From: VRUE01 sp963702175
Lineage (GTDB): Bacteria; Actinomycetota; Thermoleophilia; Solirubrobacterales; 70-9
Assembly: GCA_963702175.1 (NCBI GenBank)
Contig: OY969721.1
Coordinates: 558,001 to 622,000, forward strand
Direction of reading: 5' to 3'
Length of the DNA stretch: 64,000 nt
Under the pieces are notes generated by a model, which saw only the letters and a program-made list of their open reading frames with translations, ran no database searches and was not told where the DNA came from. Shown piece after piece: positions 24,736 through 32,580 of the stretch; position 1 is the stretch's first letter, and each line of letters starts with the position of its first letter. The translations under genes and the position numbers were made by a program.

Positions 24736-24986
24736 CAGGCCGCAGCCGCCTCGGTGTCGTGCTCGAGGTAGAACCAATCAACGCTCTCTCGTTTAAGGCC
24801 AACGGCCAGGAGTGCCAGGTTGTCTTCACCCGGCGTGACCTCTCCGTTCCGCCACCTCCGTATTGCCCTCTCGTGTTGGCCCGTGATCTGGCTCAGCTCA
24901 CCGGGGCCTATCCCCTGCTCCCGCATCGCCAGGGCGATGTTCTGGGCAATTCGCTGCTTCATAGTGGGTTTGACCTGTCCGGGCAT
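24735..24986 (-). CDS. Small HTH regulator (Cro-like candidate)
   Basis: An 83-residue protein with a helix-turn-helix at about residues 27-55 (IGPGELSQITGQHERAIRRW then RNGEVTPG). It is divergent from a larger HTH protein and heads the leftward early operon that ends in the integrase, the usual place for a Cro-type repressor or early regulator. Confidence 0.65.
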   Translation of the reverse strand: MPGQVKPTMKQRIAQNIALAMREQGIGPGELSQITGQHERAIRRWRNGEVTPGEDNLALLAVGLKRESVDWFYLEHDTEAAAA

Positions 24987-25020
24987 TATCTGTCCGCTAT
25001 AGTAGCAGAAGATGTCCGGA
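24970..25020. promoter_or_regulatory. Divergent immunity promoter/operator region
   Basis: Only 25 bp separate the two divergent HTH genes. The sequence CTATAG at 24997-25002 reads as a -10-like box on both strands; the plus-strand TATAGT (24998-25003) ends 8 bp before the ATG at 25012, so that transcript may be leaderless. TGTCCG occurs at 24976-24981, 24991-24996 and 25014-25019, the last within the palindrome TCCGGA, and could be the operator unit. No clear -35 is seen. Confidence 0.5.
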
Positions 25021-25554
25021 CGGAATCAGTCCACCAAGTTGTCAGGCCCTGCCCTGCTCCGACTGGCAGCCTTCAAGGAGATGGCTGCTGATCACATACA
25101 GCGGGTAGGGCGCGCCCTCCAGATGCGTCGGGAAGAGCTCGGGCTGAGCAAGGCAGAGTTTGCCCGGACAGTCCATGCCGACGTCAGGACGATCACGCGC
25201 TATGAGAAGGGCGAGACAAGTGGCGCGCTCATCGCGATGGAAGAGCTGGCTCCAGCACTGAAGACCACGGAGGACGTCATCTTTGCCTTGGCGGCGAGTC
25301 TCCGGGAGGACGAGGAAACACAATCACCTCCGCCGGCCACCGATAGCGAGCGACTCGCTCGAATTGAGATGCAACTGCAAGAACTGCTCGACCAGCGTGG
25401 TGCGGTGGCTACGGCACCGCTTGCAGACTCCGACGAGGCCGATGCTCGAGCAGCGGCGGACTCGGCGCGGCGTGCCGACGAAGAGTCCGCTCGACGCGCT
25501 GAGCGATCTCCTCGCAAGAGCCCCTCCACGGAGAGGAAGCGTCGAGCTGGCTAG
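25012..25554 (+). CDS. XRE-family repressor candidate
   Basis: A 180-residue protein, one of only three plus-strand phage genes. An XRE helix-turn-helix lies at about residues 30-75 (RALQMRREELGLSKAEFART then VHADVRTITRYEKGE). The C-terminal half is charged and low in complexity. Position and divergent layout suggest the lysogeny repressor. No LexA-type protease domain is visible. Confidence 0.75.
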   Translation: MSGRNQSTKLSGPALLRLAAFKEMAADHIQRVGRALQMRREELGLSKAEFARTVHADVRTITRYEKGETSGALIAMEELAPALKTTEDVIFALAASLREDEETQSPPPATDSERLARIEMQLQELLDQRGAVATAPLADSDEADARAAADSARRADEESARRAERSPRKSPSTERKRRAG

Positions 25555-25687
25555 CTGCCGTCTCGGCCGCCTCCAACAGCTCCCGCAGGGCTACCGTTTC
25601 AGCTTCGCTCATCCGCTCCACCCAATCGGGAGTGTAGACAAAAGCCTTCCCGTGTCCAGCCCACGGCGGAGAGCGTAACACGAACAT
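25409..25687 (-). CDS. Possible unknown ORF, antisense to the repressor 3' end
   Basis: A 92-residue frame whose first 65 residues look like natural protein (VYTPDWVERMSEAETVALRE onward), while the last part overlaps the repressor gene on the other strand by about 145 bp. Either could be read; I cannot decide from sequence alone. If real, it would be a convergent gene trimming repressor expression. Confidence 0.3.
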   Translation of the reverse strand: MFVLRSPPWAGHGKAFVYTPDWVERMSEAETVALRELLEAAETAASQLDASSPWRGSCEEIAQRVERTLRRHAAPSPPLLEHRPRRSLQAVP

Positions 25688-25808
25688 CTGTTCGTATCGA
25701 GACCGCTAAACACAAGGTCTTCCTGAGCGCTCCAATCTCCCCTGCCCATTAGGACCGCCACCGTACCCGAGTCTCGTCGCGGTTCAAGGGCAGACGACAA
25801 AAAAGCGC

Positions 25809-26009
25809 TTAGCGCCTATGCACGATCTGGTTGACGCGGCCCCGGGAGAGGCCCGCCGCCTCAGCGATCTGACGCTCGGAGATGTCCTGCTCCGCTGCCT
25901 GGCGGATCAGGAGGTCTCGGCCCTCGGCCAGATCGTCGCGCTCGGCGTCTAAGCGGCGGATTTGCTCTCTCAGTTGACGGAGTTGAGGCAGCGGGTTCTC
26001 GCCTGCCAC
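25809..26009 (-). CDS. Small HTH protein
   Basis: A 66-residue protein: a short coiled coil (LRQLREQIRRLDAERDDLAE) followed by a helix-turn-helix (ISERQIAEAAGLSRGRVNQI). Small proteins of this form are common in actinobacteria and their phages. It stands alone between the repressor and the DUF2510 gene, and may be a regulator of either. The 250 bp between it and the repressor hold only the doubtful ORF at 25,409-25,687. Confidence 0.65.
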   Translation of the reverse strand: MAGENPLPQLRQLREQIRRLDAERDDLAEGRDLLIRQAAEQDISERQIAEAAGLSRGRVNQIVHRR

Positions 26010-26162
26010 AACCTCTCCTCGAAGCTCATCGCCTCCCTCGTTGCCATCGGACCCACCCGGTGTAGCAGAGGGGGATTGCTCAAGGCGGCTGGATTGCCGG
26101 GTTGGACAGACCTACTAGGTACTTGCGCGTAAGGGCCGCCCGGCTGGCTATCTTCCGGCGCC

Positions 26163-26705
26163 GTGGCAAATGGAGGCGCAGACGGCGATCCGCCGGCCGG
26201 CTGGTACCCGGATCCCGAGCAGGCTGACACCCAGCGCTATTGGGACGGAAGGGCTTGGGCCAACCAACGAGCGCCCATTGAGCCCAAACCGGCAGGCGTG
26301 GTGCTCACGCCTCGCCTCGCCCTTGGCCTGCTCGGAGCCGCGGTGTGCATCGTCGGCACCTTTCTCCCGCGAGTCGATAGCGCAAGCCTTCTGCACATCG
26401 CCGACAACTCGCTCATTCAGAGCGGCGACGGGATAATCGTCATCATCTTGGCGCTCGCGGGTGCTGGGCGGGCCTACGGTGAGCGAGCGAGTTCTGGCTT
26501 TGACCTCCAGCTCTTTCTGGTCGGAGTGCTCCTTACAGCCGCCGCCATCTACTTCGGCACGGGAGATCGCATCGTTGTGGAGAACGGCTTCGGCGAAGCA
26601 GTCGAGTCATCTGAGGGCACCGGCATCCTGGCCGTAGGCATCGGCGGCGTGCTGATGGTCATTGCCTCGACAACGACGAAAGCCCCGCCGCCTCGAGAGA
26701 GGTGA
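26163..26705 (+). CDS. DUF2510 membrane protein
   Basis: A 180-residue protein read from a GTG at 26163. The N-terminus PAGWYPDPEQADTQRYWDGR is a DUF2510 domain; it is followed by about four membrane spans between residues 45 and 170. It is on the plus strand, opposite to the flanking genes, with its own promoter region (26010-26162) and terminator, which is how phage genes expressed in the lysogen are often arranged. A role in superinfection exclusion or host change is possible but not shown. Confidence 0.8.
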   Translation: MANGGADGDPPAGWYPDPEQADTQRYWDGRAWANQRAPIEPKPAGVVLTPRLALGLLGAAVCIVGTFLPRVDSASLLHIADNSLIQSGDGIIVIILALAGAGRAYGERASSGFDLQLFLVGVLLTAAAIYFGTGDRIVVENGFGEAVESSEGTGILAVGIGGVLMVIASTTTKAPPPRER

Positions 26706-26714
26706 CGGGGCTTT
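26679..26714. terminator. Bidirectional terminator
   Basis: AAAGCCCCG (26679-26687) pairs perfectly with CGGGGCTTT (26706-26714). The stop codon of the DUF2510 gene (26703-26705) lies inside the loop. The A/T ends on both sides suit termination of both the plus-strand DUF2510 gene and the minus-strand lysis operon. Confidence 0.75.
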
Positions 26715-26716
26715 GT

Positions 26717-26917
26717 CTAGGGGCCGAGCAGGCGATGCGCGAACTCGGGCGCGATCGACCTCAGCCAGGCGACTTCGAGCTGATTGCGAGAGGGCATCCG
26801 GGAGAGAACGCACTCCTCGCACACCGGCCCGCGAGGCGTAGTCGTCGCCGGCGGGGAGCCGGTGATGCGACTGCCGCAGGCACAGCAGTTGTAGGACGAG
26901 CTCGGCCGCTCAGCCAG
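26717..26917 (-). CDS. Possible Cys-rich ORF after the holin, no ATG/GTG/TTG start
   Basis: An open frame with natural-looking Cys pairs (YNCCACGSRITGS and VCEECVLSRMPSRNQ) ends at a TAG at 26719-26717. No ATG, GTG or TTG is in frame before the Cys motifs; a CTG at 26917 overlaps the holin stop region. It may be translated from that codon or be non-coding. Confidence 0.25.
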   Translation of the reverse strand: MAERPSSSYNCCACGSRITGSPPATTTPRGPVCEECVLSRMPSRNQLEVAWLRSIAPEFAHRLLGP

Positions 26918-27086
26918 GCGTCGACCAGCCGATCAGGGCGTAGCCGCCGACGAGGACGATCAGGCCGAGCTCTTCGCGATCGAACTCGCCTGTCGCCACC
27001 CAGCGAGCGGCGATAGCCACCAACCCAGCGACGGCAGGGACAAGAACCTTCGGGACAGGGATCAGGGGCTTGACCTTTTCAAGCAT
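26910..27086 (-). CDS. Holin candidate (58 aa)
   Basis: A 58-residue protein from the ATG at 27086, MLEKVKPLIPVPKVLVPAVA and onward, with two hydrophobic segments separated by a charged turn (ATGEFDREELG). It lies 15 bp after the endolysin stop. Size, topology and position fit a phage holin, which permeabilises the membrane to let the endolysin out. Holins share little sequence, so this is by context. Confidence 0.6.
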   Translation of the reverse strand: MLEKVKPLIPVPKVLVPAVAGLVAIAARWVATGEFDREELGLIVLVGGYALIGWSTPG

Positions 27087-27101
27087 CGGTCTCTCTCCTA
27101 T

Positions 27102-27914
27102 TCAGCGCGTGACGCGCAGGTAGTCGTTGACGAGGCTCTTGTCGCGGACCTTCAGGTAGACGCCGTCGCCGCCGGTGGCGGAGTCGCTGACGGCGCCGCT
27201 CGCCCCGGTGTTGCCCTCGATCGTCGTGATCGTGCCGTCGCCGTTGTCCTTCACGAACATGCCGACGTGGTCGAAGGTGAAGCGGACGAGGTCGCCGCGC
27301 TTCGGGGTCGAGACGTGCTTGATGCCGGCGACGCCCAGGAGCAGCCGCACGGCCGCCCAGGACCGCGTCACTGCCTTGGAGCCGGCGTTGCGGTAGCAGT
27401 AGGCGACGAAGTCCCCGCACCACGGCTCGCCGATCACGCCGCCGTTGGAGCGAATGATCTCCCCGACCTTGCGGCCGGCGTTGTTGCCGCCTTCCTCCAT
27501 GACGCCGATCAGCGACTCGGCGATCTTGTAGGCGCGATCCTGCAGGCGGCCGCGGCGCCAGCGTCGGACCTTCGGCCGGCGAGCCGTGGCTAGCGCTTTC
27601 ATGCCCTTGGTCCGTGGCCGACTGCCCCGGAGCAGGCGCTGGGCGTATTCGGTCAGGCCCGGGTCTCGATAGTCGTAGCCGCGAGCGCGCGCCATCGGCC
27701 GACCAGCGACGCCCATCGCGTAGAGGAGCTTCTTGGCGGCGCTCTCGGTCTGCACGCCGAGATCCCCGTCGACCTTGACGGCGAACTGGTCGAGCTTGTA
27801 GGCGTCGGCCTTGTGGTTGATGCCTCGCTGGAGCTGGCGGACATCGGGCCCTTTCATGCCTCGGCGCAGCTCTCGGTGAACGGCTCTCTCGCCGCCCCTC
27901 GTTTTGGTGGGCAC
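27102..27914 (-). CDS. Endolysin: peptidoglycan-binding domain plus CHAP/NlpC-like peptidase
   Basis: A 270-residue cell-wall hydrolase. The N-terminal part has a PG_binding_1-like repeat (RRGMKGPDVRQLQRGINHKA, residues 17-36, with DGDLGVQTESAAKKLL). The C-terminal part is a CHAP-type cysteine peptidase: catalytic Cys in EPWCGDFVAYCYRNAG (near residue 165), His in DHVGMFVKDNG, and an IEGNTG motif. It would cut peptidoglycan peptides at the end of the lytic cycle. No signal peptide is visible, so it needs a holin. Confidence 0.88.
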   Translation of the reverse strand: MPTKTRGGERAVHRELRRGMKGPDVRQLQRGINHKADAYKLDQFAVKVDGDLGVQTESAAKKLLYAMGVAGRPMARARGYDYRDPGLTEYAQRLLRGSRPRTKGMKALATARRPKVRRWRRGRLQDRAYKIAESLIGVMEEGGNNAGRKVGEIIRSNGGVIGEPWCGDFVAYCYRNAGSKAVTRSWAAVRLLLGVAGIKHVSTPKRGDLVRFTFDHVGMFVKDNGDGTITTIEGNTGASGAVSDSATGGDGVYLKVRDKSLVNDYLRVTR

Positions 27915-28018
27915 GGTGGCCCTCCTTTCGTTGGTATGGAGACCGGCAGGCGTGCCAGTCGGGAGTCGGTTGCGGATCGGCGTGCAAGAGAGGACACTGC
28001 CCCCTACGGGGGTTCCGG

Positions 28019-28273
28019 ATGACCGAGTTCAAGTGGGTCGAGGGACCGCTGGAGGGGGAGGCCTACAACCTCGAATTCCATGCCTTCGACCCTGAGACGT
28101 TCATAGCCGGGCTTCGGCTTGACGCTCGCCACGGCGAATGGGTGCTAGACGTGACCCTGCGAAAGGGAGAGCACGAGTACGTGCCGTGCCCCGCTCAGCG
28201 AGTAGAGGTCGGAGGGCCTGACAAGTTCGCTTGGGCTGAGCGCAAGCTCTCCCGGTTTCTCAGCAGCCCTTGA
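28019..28273 (+). CDS. Unknown plus-strand phage protein
   Basis: An 84-residue protein, MTEFKWVEGPLEGEAYNLEF and on, with a predicted beta-rich middle (HGEWVLDVTLRKGEHEYVPC). It is read against the late operon and overlaps the 28,260 gene convergently by 14 bp. Natural composition supports it. It could be expressed from the lysogen. Function unknown. Confidence 0.5.
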   Translation: MTEFKWVEGPLEGEAYNLEFHAFDPETFIAGLRLDARHGEWVLDVTLRKGEHEYVPCPAQRVEVGGPDKFAWAERKLSRFLSSP

Positions 28274-28871
28274 CCAGTGGCCCAGCCAGTGAGCACCCAG
28301 CCTCTTTGACGGTCTCGCTGACGCCTTTGACGACCTCTTTGACCAGGCCCGGGGGATCTTGCGGTGGGCCTTTCCCAGGCGCAGGAGGTGGCGAAGTCGG
28401 TGTAATGCCAGGAGAAGCTGGCGCTGGGGGCGCTCCAGGGCCGGGGGTAGGCGCCATTGGAGGGAGCTTGCCGCCGGGTTTGCCCGGGGTGGGTGCCTCG
28501 TCGCTGCCGCCTTTCGGTGGTGCCGCCCCGCCCTCGATGCCGCCGCCGCCCGCCGGCGGCCCGGATGGCTGGCCCGCTGTAGGGGCGGGCTGGGAGGCAT
28601 CACCTCCTCGGACGATGGGCACGAACTCCTCTGGATCCAGGAGGAGGCGACGGCACCTCGGAGACCGAAGGCATCTGCGCATCACATCGACTGGCTGCAC
28701 TCGCTCGATGATCTCGATGCGTTTGACGATCGCCTCGGTCTTTCGGTCGACCTCCATGCTGACCAGCGCAAAGACAAAGAGCGCAACCAATACGAGAGCA
28801 CCGAGGCGGAAGAAGGCTCGACCAGCGCGCGTCTCGGCAACCCAGCGGCCGATGCGCTCATAGCGCTTCAT
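28260..28871 (-). CDS. Membrane-anchored Pro/Gly-rich protein in the lysis region
   Basis: A 203-residue protein: a cytoplasmic basic start, one membrane span (LGALVLVALFVFALVSMEV), then a long extracytoplasmic part rich in Pro, Gly and Ala and ending in a Cys pair-like tail (KEAGCSLAGPLVKGC). The layout resembles accessory lysis proteins that span the cell wall, but no family is recognised. Starts with ATG overlapping the XhlA-like stop. Confidence 0.6.
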   Translation of the reverse strand: MKRYERIGRWVAETRAGRAFFRLGALVLVALFVFALVSMEVDRKTEAIVKRIEIIERVQPVDVMRRCLRSPRCRRLLLDPEEFVPIVRGGDASQPAPTAGQPSGPPAGGGGIEGGAAPPKGGSDEAPTPGKPGGKLPPMAPTPGPGAPPAPASPGITPTSPPPAPGKGPPQDPPGLVKEVVKGVSETVKEAGCSLAGPLVKGC

Positions 28872-29167
28872 TACTGCGTCACCAGCAGGGTCGCGATTAT
28901 CCCGACGGCGCTGACCAGCATTGAGACGGTTAGCGTCGCCAATAGCTTGTAGATGCCCCCGAGCCGATCGTTAAGGCGCTCATCGAGCATTCTCAGCCGC
29001 ACGTCGATATCGCTGCGCAGCGTCTCGTCTCGGCCATAGAGATCCCCAATCTGTTCGCCGTGGTGCTTCACATCGCTGTTGAGGCCGTTGTCGCCGAAGG
29101 CGCCCCAGACGGTGGTCGCCAGTTTGATCAGCAGTGTCTGGTCGTCGTCAGTGGGCGGAGCTGCCAC
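28871..29167 (-). CDS. XhlA-like membrane protein, possible holin partner
   Basis: A 98-residue protein with a soluble helical N-terminus (LRSDIDVRLRMLDERLNDRL) and a single C-terminal membrane span (LLATLTVSMLVSAVGIIATL). This is the shape of haemolysin XhlA-type proteins of phage lysis cassettes. Two membrane proteins of this region could therefore share the holin role. Confidence 0.6.
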   Translation of the reverse strand: MAAPPTDDDQTLLIKLATTVWGAFGDNGLNSDVKHHGEQIGDLYGRDETLRSDIDVRLRMLDERLNDRLGGIYKLLATLTVSMLVSAVGIIATLLVTQ

Positions 29168-29179
29168 GGGCTTGCCTCC

Positions 29180-30922
29180 TTAGACGCCGAGTCCGGCCAG
29201 GATTTCCACGTTCAACCGCTCCTGCAGCGCCTCTTCAGAGTTCGGAGGCGCGTCGAGATGGACGTTCGTCCCTCGCGCCGAGCGTGAGCGCTGGGCTTCA
29301 ACCATGTAGCGGTAACCACGACCGTCGAGACAGTCGAGTTCGTCCCCTCCCTCGGCGCAGTAGTAGGGCCAGAGGATTCCGTGCTCGTCTTCGATCAGGC
29401 CGGTGAGCGTCGCCTCACCGGAGCTGTCGAGGAGCTTGGTCTGCTCGATATAGCGCTTACCCCTTTCGATCGCCCCGAGGTTCGTCGACATGTCTTTCAG
29501 GACGATCTTCGGACACTTTTTGAGGCCGGGGATCTGGTTGATCGGGTTCTCGGGGTCGAGGTCGATCAGATCCGCGCTGGTCTGCGGCGCCCCCGATCCT
29601 GGAGGGCCGATCAGCTTCGTCGTGCCATCGACATCCCTGTACTCGACGAAGACCCCGTTGCAGGCCCGCTCCATGGACGGACCTGTCTCCTTCAACTGGG
29701 CCTGCTTCCCCCGGACCCGCCACCGCTTTCGGCCCTCTCGCGTGCCGCGTGGGTTGAGGTAGTAGGTCGGCCGACCGCGAGGGTCGGGCCAGACCCCCCA
29801 CTCGAGCAGCTCAAAACGAAGTGCCGCTTCGACGATCCTTTTCACCGTCGTCGCCTCCTTGAAGGGAAGGTGAGGGATGGGGAAGGTCGATGGCCGCAGG
29901 GTGCCGGCGGTCCCGGTGGAGAAGTTGATCAGCGGCGCCCACTGGGCCAAAGCGAAGGCGATCACGTCCGAGGCGAGCACGCCGACATCGGGCCAGGTAC
30001 CCTGCAGCGGGATGTCATGGTTGCCGATGACCTTCGGCTGCCAGGCAAAAATGCGTTTTAGGGAAATGCCTTCGGATTCGTTGAGGCGGTCTCGGATCCG
30101 GGCGTGCTGGATTCCCTCCCCGCCAATGACACTCTGCTGCGAGGCTGCCACAGCGTTGTGATCAGCGCCACTGATCGTGAACAACGTATCGCTGGCTCCA
30201 AGCATGAGGGTGTTTTCCCATACGGCGCTTTCTGCCCCCCCCGCCAAATCGCCCAGAAAGTCGTAGAGGACCTCGCCTATATCGACTCCGCTGGAGTCGT
30301 AGTGGGACTCCCCCGCCTCCGTGTCGGCAGCCACTGACACGACGTTCGTGAAGTCGTTGATGATCGACGCGACCACGGCTTCGGGATCTTTCGAAGAGAG
30401 TCCAACGGAGGTCGCGGCCATCAGCCGAATCCCGTTTTCGATCAACTGCTTACGTCGTGCAGTCGAGGGCTCCCCCCACGCGTTTATGTCAGCGTCGATC
30501 GGGATGCACTGCGCGCCCTCGTAGTCGGACAAGTGCGCCTGGTAGCCAACCGCCGAGGGGTCCATGACGAGGCGATCCCCCGAGCTGCGGGGCGCCTGCT
30601 GGAGACGCCCCTGCCAGAGTCGCCGCCGCCCAGCCCCAAAGAGCTCGACTTTGGTGCCTCGCACCATGTCCCGGTAGTCGACGCCGGGCTTGCGCGGCAG
30701 CGAGCAGGCCAGCTCCTTGCAGCCACCCGGCGCGCTGCTCGAGTCGGCGAGGTCGCTAAAGACCTGATCCGCTCCGGGCTCGTCCTCGCCCCAGCGGTGG
30801 GTACGACCACTCGGTGTCGTCGCGAGCAGGTACTGCCGCATCGGGACTGGCTCCCGCACTCGCAAGAAAGAGCCGGTCGTCGAGGTTTCCCCTTTCCCGT
30901 TGAGGAGAAGGAGCAGGCTCAT
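29180..30922 (-). CDS. Minor tail protein
   Basis: A 580-residue protein started at the ATG at 30922 (MSLLLLLNGKGETSTTGSFL), which overlaps the upstream stop (ATGA). It has the pattern of siphovirus baseplate/minor tail proteins, with DPSAVGYQAHLSDYEGAQCI (a common block in actinophage minor tail proteins) and WGVWPDPRGRPTYYLNPRGT. Probably located at the tail tip. The longer open frame to 31072 is not needed. Confidence 0.75.
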   Translation of the reverse strand: MSLLLLLNGKGETSTTGSFLRVREPVPMRQYLLATTPSGRTHRWGEDEPGADQVFSDLADSSSAPGGCKELACSLPRKPGVDYRDMVRGTKVELFGAGRRRLWQGRLQQAPRSSGDRLVMDPSAVGYQAHLSDYEGAQCIPIDADINAWGEPSTARRKQLIENGIRLMAATSVGLSSKDPEAVVASIINDFTNVVSVAADTEAGESHYDSSGVDIGEVLYDFLGDLAGGAESAVWENTLMLGASDTLFTISGADHNAVAASQQSVIGGEGIQHARIRDRLNESEGISLKRIFAWQPKVIGNHDIPLQGTWPDVGVLASDVIAFALAQWAPLINFSTGTAGTLRPSTFPIPHLPFKEATTVKRIVEAALRFELLEWGVWPDPRGRPTYYLNPRGTREGRKRWRVRGKQAQLKETGPSMERACNGVFVEYRDVDGTTKLIGPPGSGAPQTSADLIDLDPENPINQIPGLKKCPKIVLKDMSTNLGAIERGKRYIEQTKLLDSSGEATLTGLIEDEHGILWPYYCAEGGDELDCLDGRGYRYMVEAQRSRSARGTNVHLDAPPNSEEALQERLNVEILAGLGV

Positions 30923-31632
30923 CGTCCTACACCGAGCAGGCCCAGCGTGCTTGGTACTGACCCGCTCGCCAGCGGTTCCGGCCGGACCTCGAAGCCAATG
31001 ACGCAGGAGGGGTCGTCTTCTGCCGCGACAGTCCCGCCCGTTACCGTCCCTGGATCGCCGGTAGGGATGCACCTTTGCAACTGCTGCGAGCCGTCAAGCC
31101 CCACGGCGGTAATGAAGTTTTCGCCCGTCTCGACCCAGTCGCCGCCGGTCTCGCCGGTCGCGCTGCTGAGGCTGTTGTTGTCGGTCTGGTAGACGAGGGC
31201 GATGGCCAGGGCGCCCGCCATCGACGTTTTGATCGTCGGCATCTGGGGGTCAGTGTTGTGAGAAGTCACCACGAACCCAGCGGTGAGGTCTAGGATCGAG
31301 CCGGATACGCGACCTTTGAAGATGTGAATCCGGCCGTGCCGAACATCGGTCCCCCCTGCCGTACCAAAGCTGATTTTCGTGCCGCCCTCAGTGCCGTCAG
31401 CGATCTTGCCGAACAACCATTGCCTGCCGACAACGGTGCCGACTCCGGCGTCGGCCGGCCCCCCAAGTTCTGTCCAGCCTTTAGGTAGAGTCGGGGCGGT
31501 GCTGTTGTTGCGATGGCAGACGGCCGCATAGATGATTTCGTCTTTGTTGACCGCCGGGCAGAGGAGTTCCAGCGCAGCGCTACCTGTAGCGGTCGCGGCC
31601 CCTTCACCCGTTGCCGAGAATACGATTGCCAT
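30919..31632 (-). CDS. Tail fibre or decoration-like protein
   Basis: A 237-residue beta-rich protein with PTLPKGWTELGGPADAGVG and QWLFGKIADGTEGGTKISFG, motifs common in phage appendage proteins. It lies between minor tail proteins. Probable tail-associated structural protein; host-binding role inferred from position only. Confidence 0.6.
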   Translation of the reverse strand: MAIVFSATGEGAATATGSAALELLCPAVNKDEIIYAAVCHRNNSTAPTLPKGWTELGGPADAGVGTVVGRQWLFGKIADGTEGGTKISFGTAGGTDVRHGRIHIFKGRVSGSILDLTAGFVVTSHNTDPQMPTIKTSMAGALAIALVYQTDNNSLSSATGETGGDWVETGENFITAVGLDGSQQLQRCIPTGDPGTVTGGTVAAEDDPSCVIGFEVRPEPLASGSVPSTLGLLGVGR

Positions 31633-31641
31633 CGGTTTGGG

Positions 31642-32571
31642 CTAGGCGTAGCCGAGGTTGATAGCGACCTCGTTTTCCCCTGGCGCCCCGGTGTCGTTAT
31701 CTGCTCGGCCCGTCGTGCAGGCCACCGTGATCGCTTTGGAGAATTTGAAGCCCTGGGGAATCGGGACGTGTCCAGACGATTCTTTCGGCAGGGGGAGAGT
31801 CAGGACGGGAACCGTCGTGCCGACCACCACGTTCGCGGCGGTGTCGTCGTAAAACTTCAGGTAGCGCTTGGTCGTGGCGCCGTTGTCGAAGTGGTACCAG
31901 TAGAGCTGCCCTTCAGAGCCCTTGACCTGCTCCTCCGTCTCGTCGATATCCAGAGACTTGAAGGGCGTGAGTCCGCCGGAGGTGCGTACGCCCAGGCCAA
32001 CATCACCAACTAGGGCGGAGCCGGCTGTGAGCGTCACGTCTCCGATGTCGACGCCGGAGTTCGCAGCGAGCTTGCCGATCGCGTTGGCCCCCGCAGGCAG
32101 CGGCCCAACCACGTCGACCTGCATCTCGCTGCCGGCGATCGCATCGTCGAGTTTCTGGAGGGCCGTGAGCATCCCGCTCGTGTCGGCGTCGATGCTGGTC
32201 AGCAGCGCTCCGAGGGCTTCAACCGCTGCTTTCGTGCCTGCGTCATTGACTTCGGCGGTTAGCACTCCTCCAAGAGCCGTGAGAATTTCGCCGAGTTTCG
32301 TGCGGGCCGTGGCGTCGCGGATGTGCAGCTCGCTCGAGGTCGTCGCCAAGGCGGATGCTCCATCGGAGAGGCGGACTCCGACAGGGGTAGAGAGCGGCGA
32401 GTCGACGGTCAGCGAGCCACCTGCATCGCCTACTGGCAGCGGCGAGGCGCTGGACACATCGGTGGCCGAGCCGTCTGCTCCATGCTGCACCTTGACTCGC
32501 TGGTGCTTCACGCCTACGATGTCGTCGGTTGCGATGTTGTCGTCGGCGCTCTGTTTCGTGTTGTCGGCCAT
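31642..32571 (-). CDS. Tail/baseplate structural protein
   Basis: A 309-residue protein. The N-terminus DDIVGVKHQRVKVQHGADGS followed by repeated TSS/LP/VGD elements and a C-terminal beta domain (GQLYWYHFDNGATTKRYLKF) is typical of a phage structural protein seen in tail or baseplate modules. No enzymatic motif. Confidence 0.65.
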   Translation of the reverse strand: MADNTKQSADDNIATDDIVGVKHQRVKVQHGADGSATDVSSASPLPVGDAGGSLTVDSPLSTPVGVRLSDGASALATTSSELHIRDATARTKLGEILTALGGVLTAEVNDAGTKAAVEALGALLTSIDADTSGMLTALQKLDDAIAGSEMQVDVVGPLPAGANAIGKLAANSGVDIGDVTLTAGSALVGDVGLGVRTSGGLTPFKSLDIDETEEQVKGSEGQLYWYHFDNGATTKRYLKFYDDTAANVVVGTTVPVLTLPLPKESSGHVPIPQGFKFSKAITVACTTGRADNDTGAPGENEVAINLGYA

Positions 32572-32580
32572 GCGTCCTCC

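Noticed and set aside
25609..25800. 63-residue minus-strand frame
   Set aside because: Poor composition, no ribosome-binding site and overlap with another doubtful frame.
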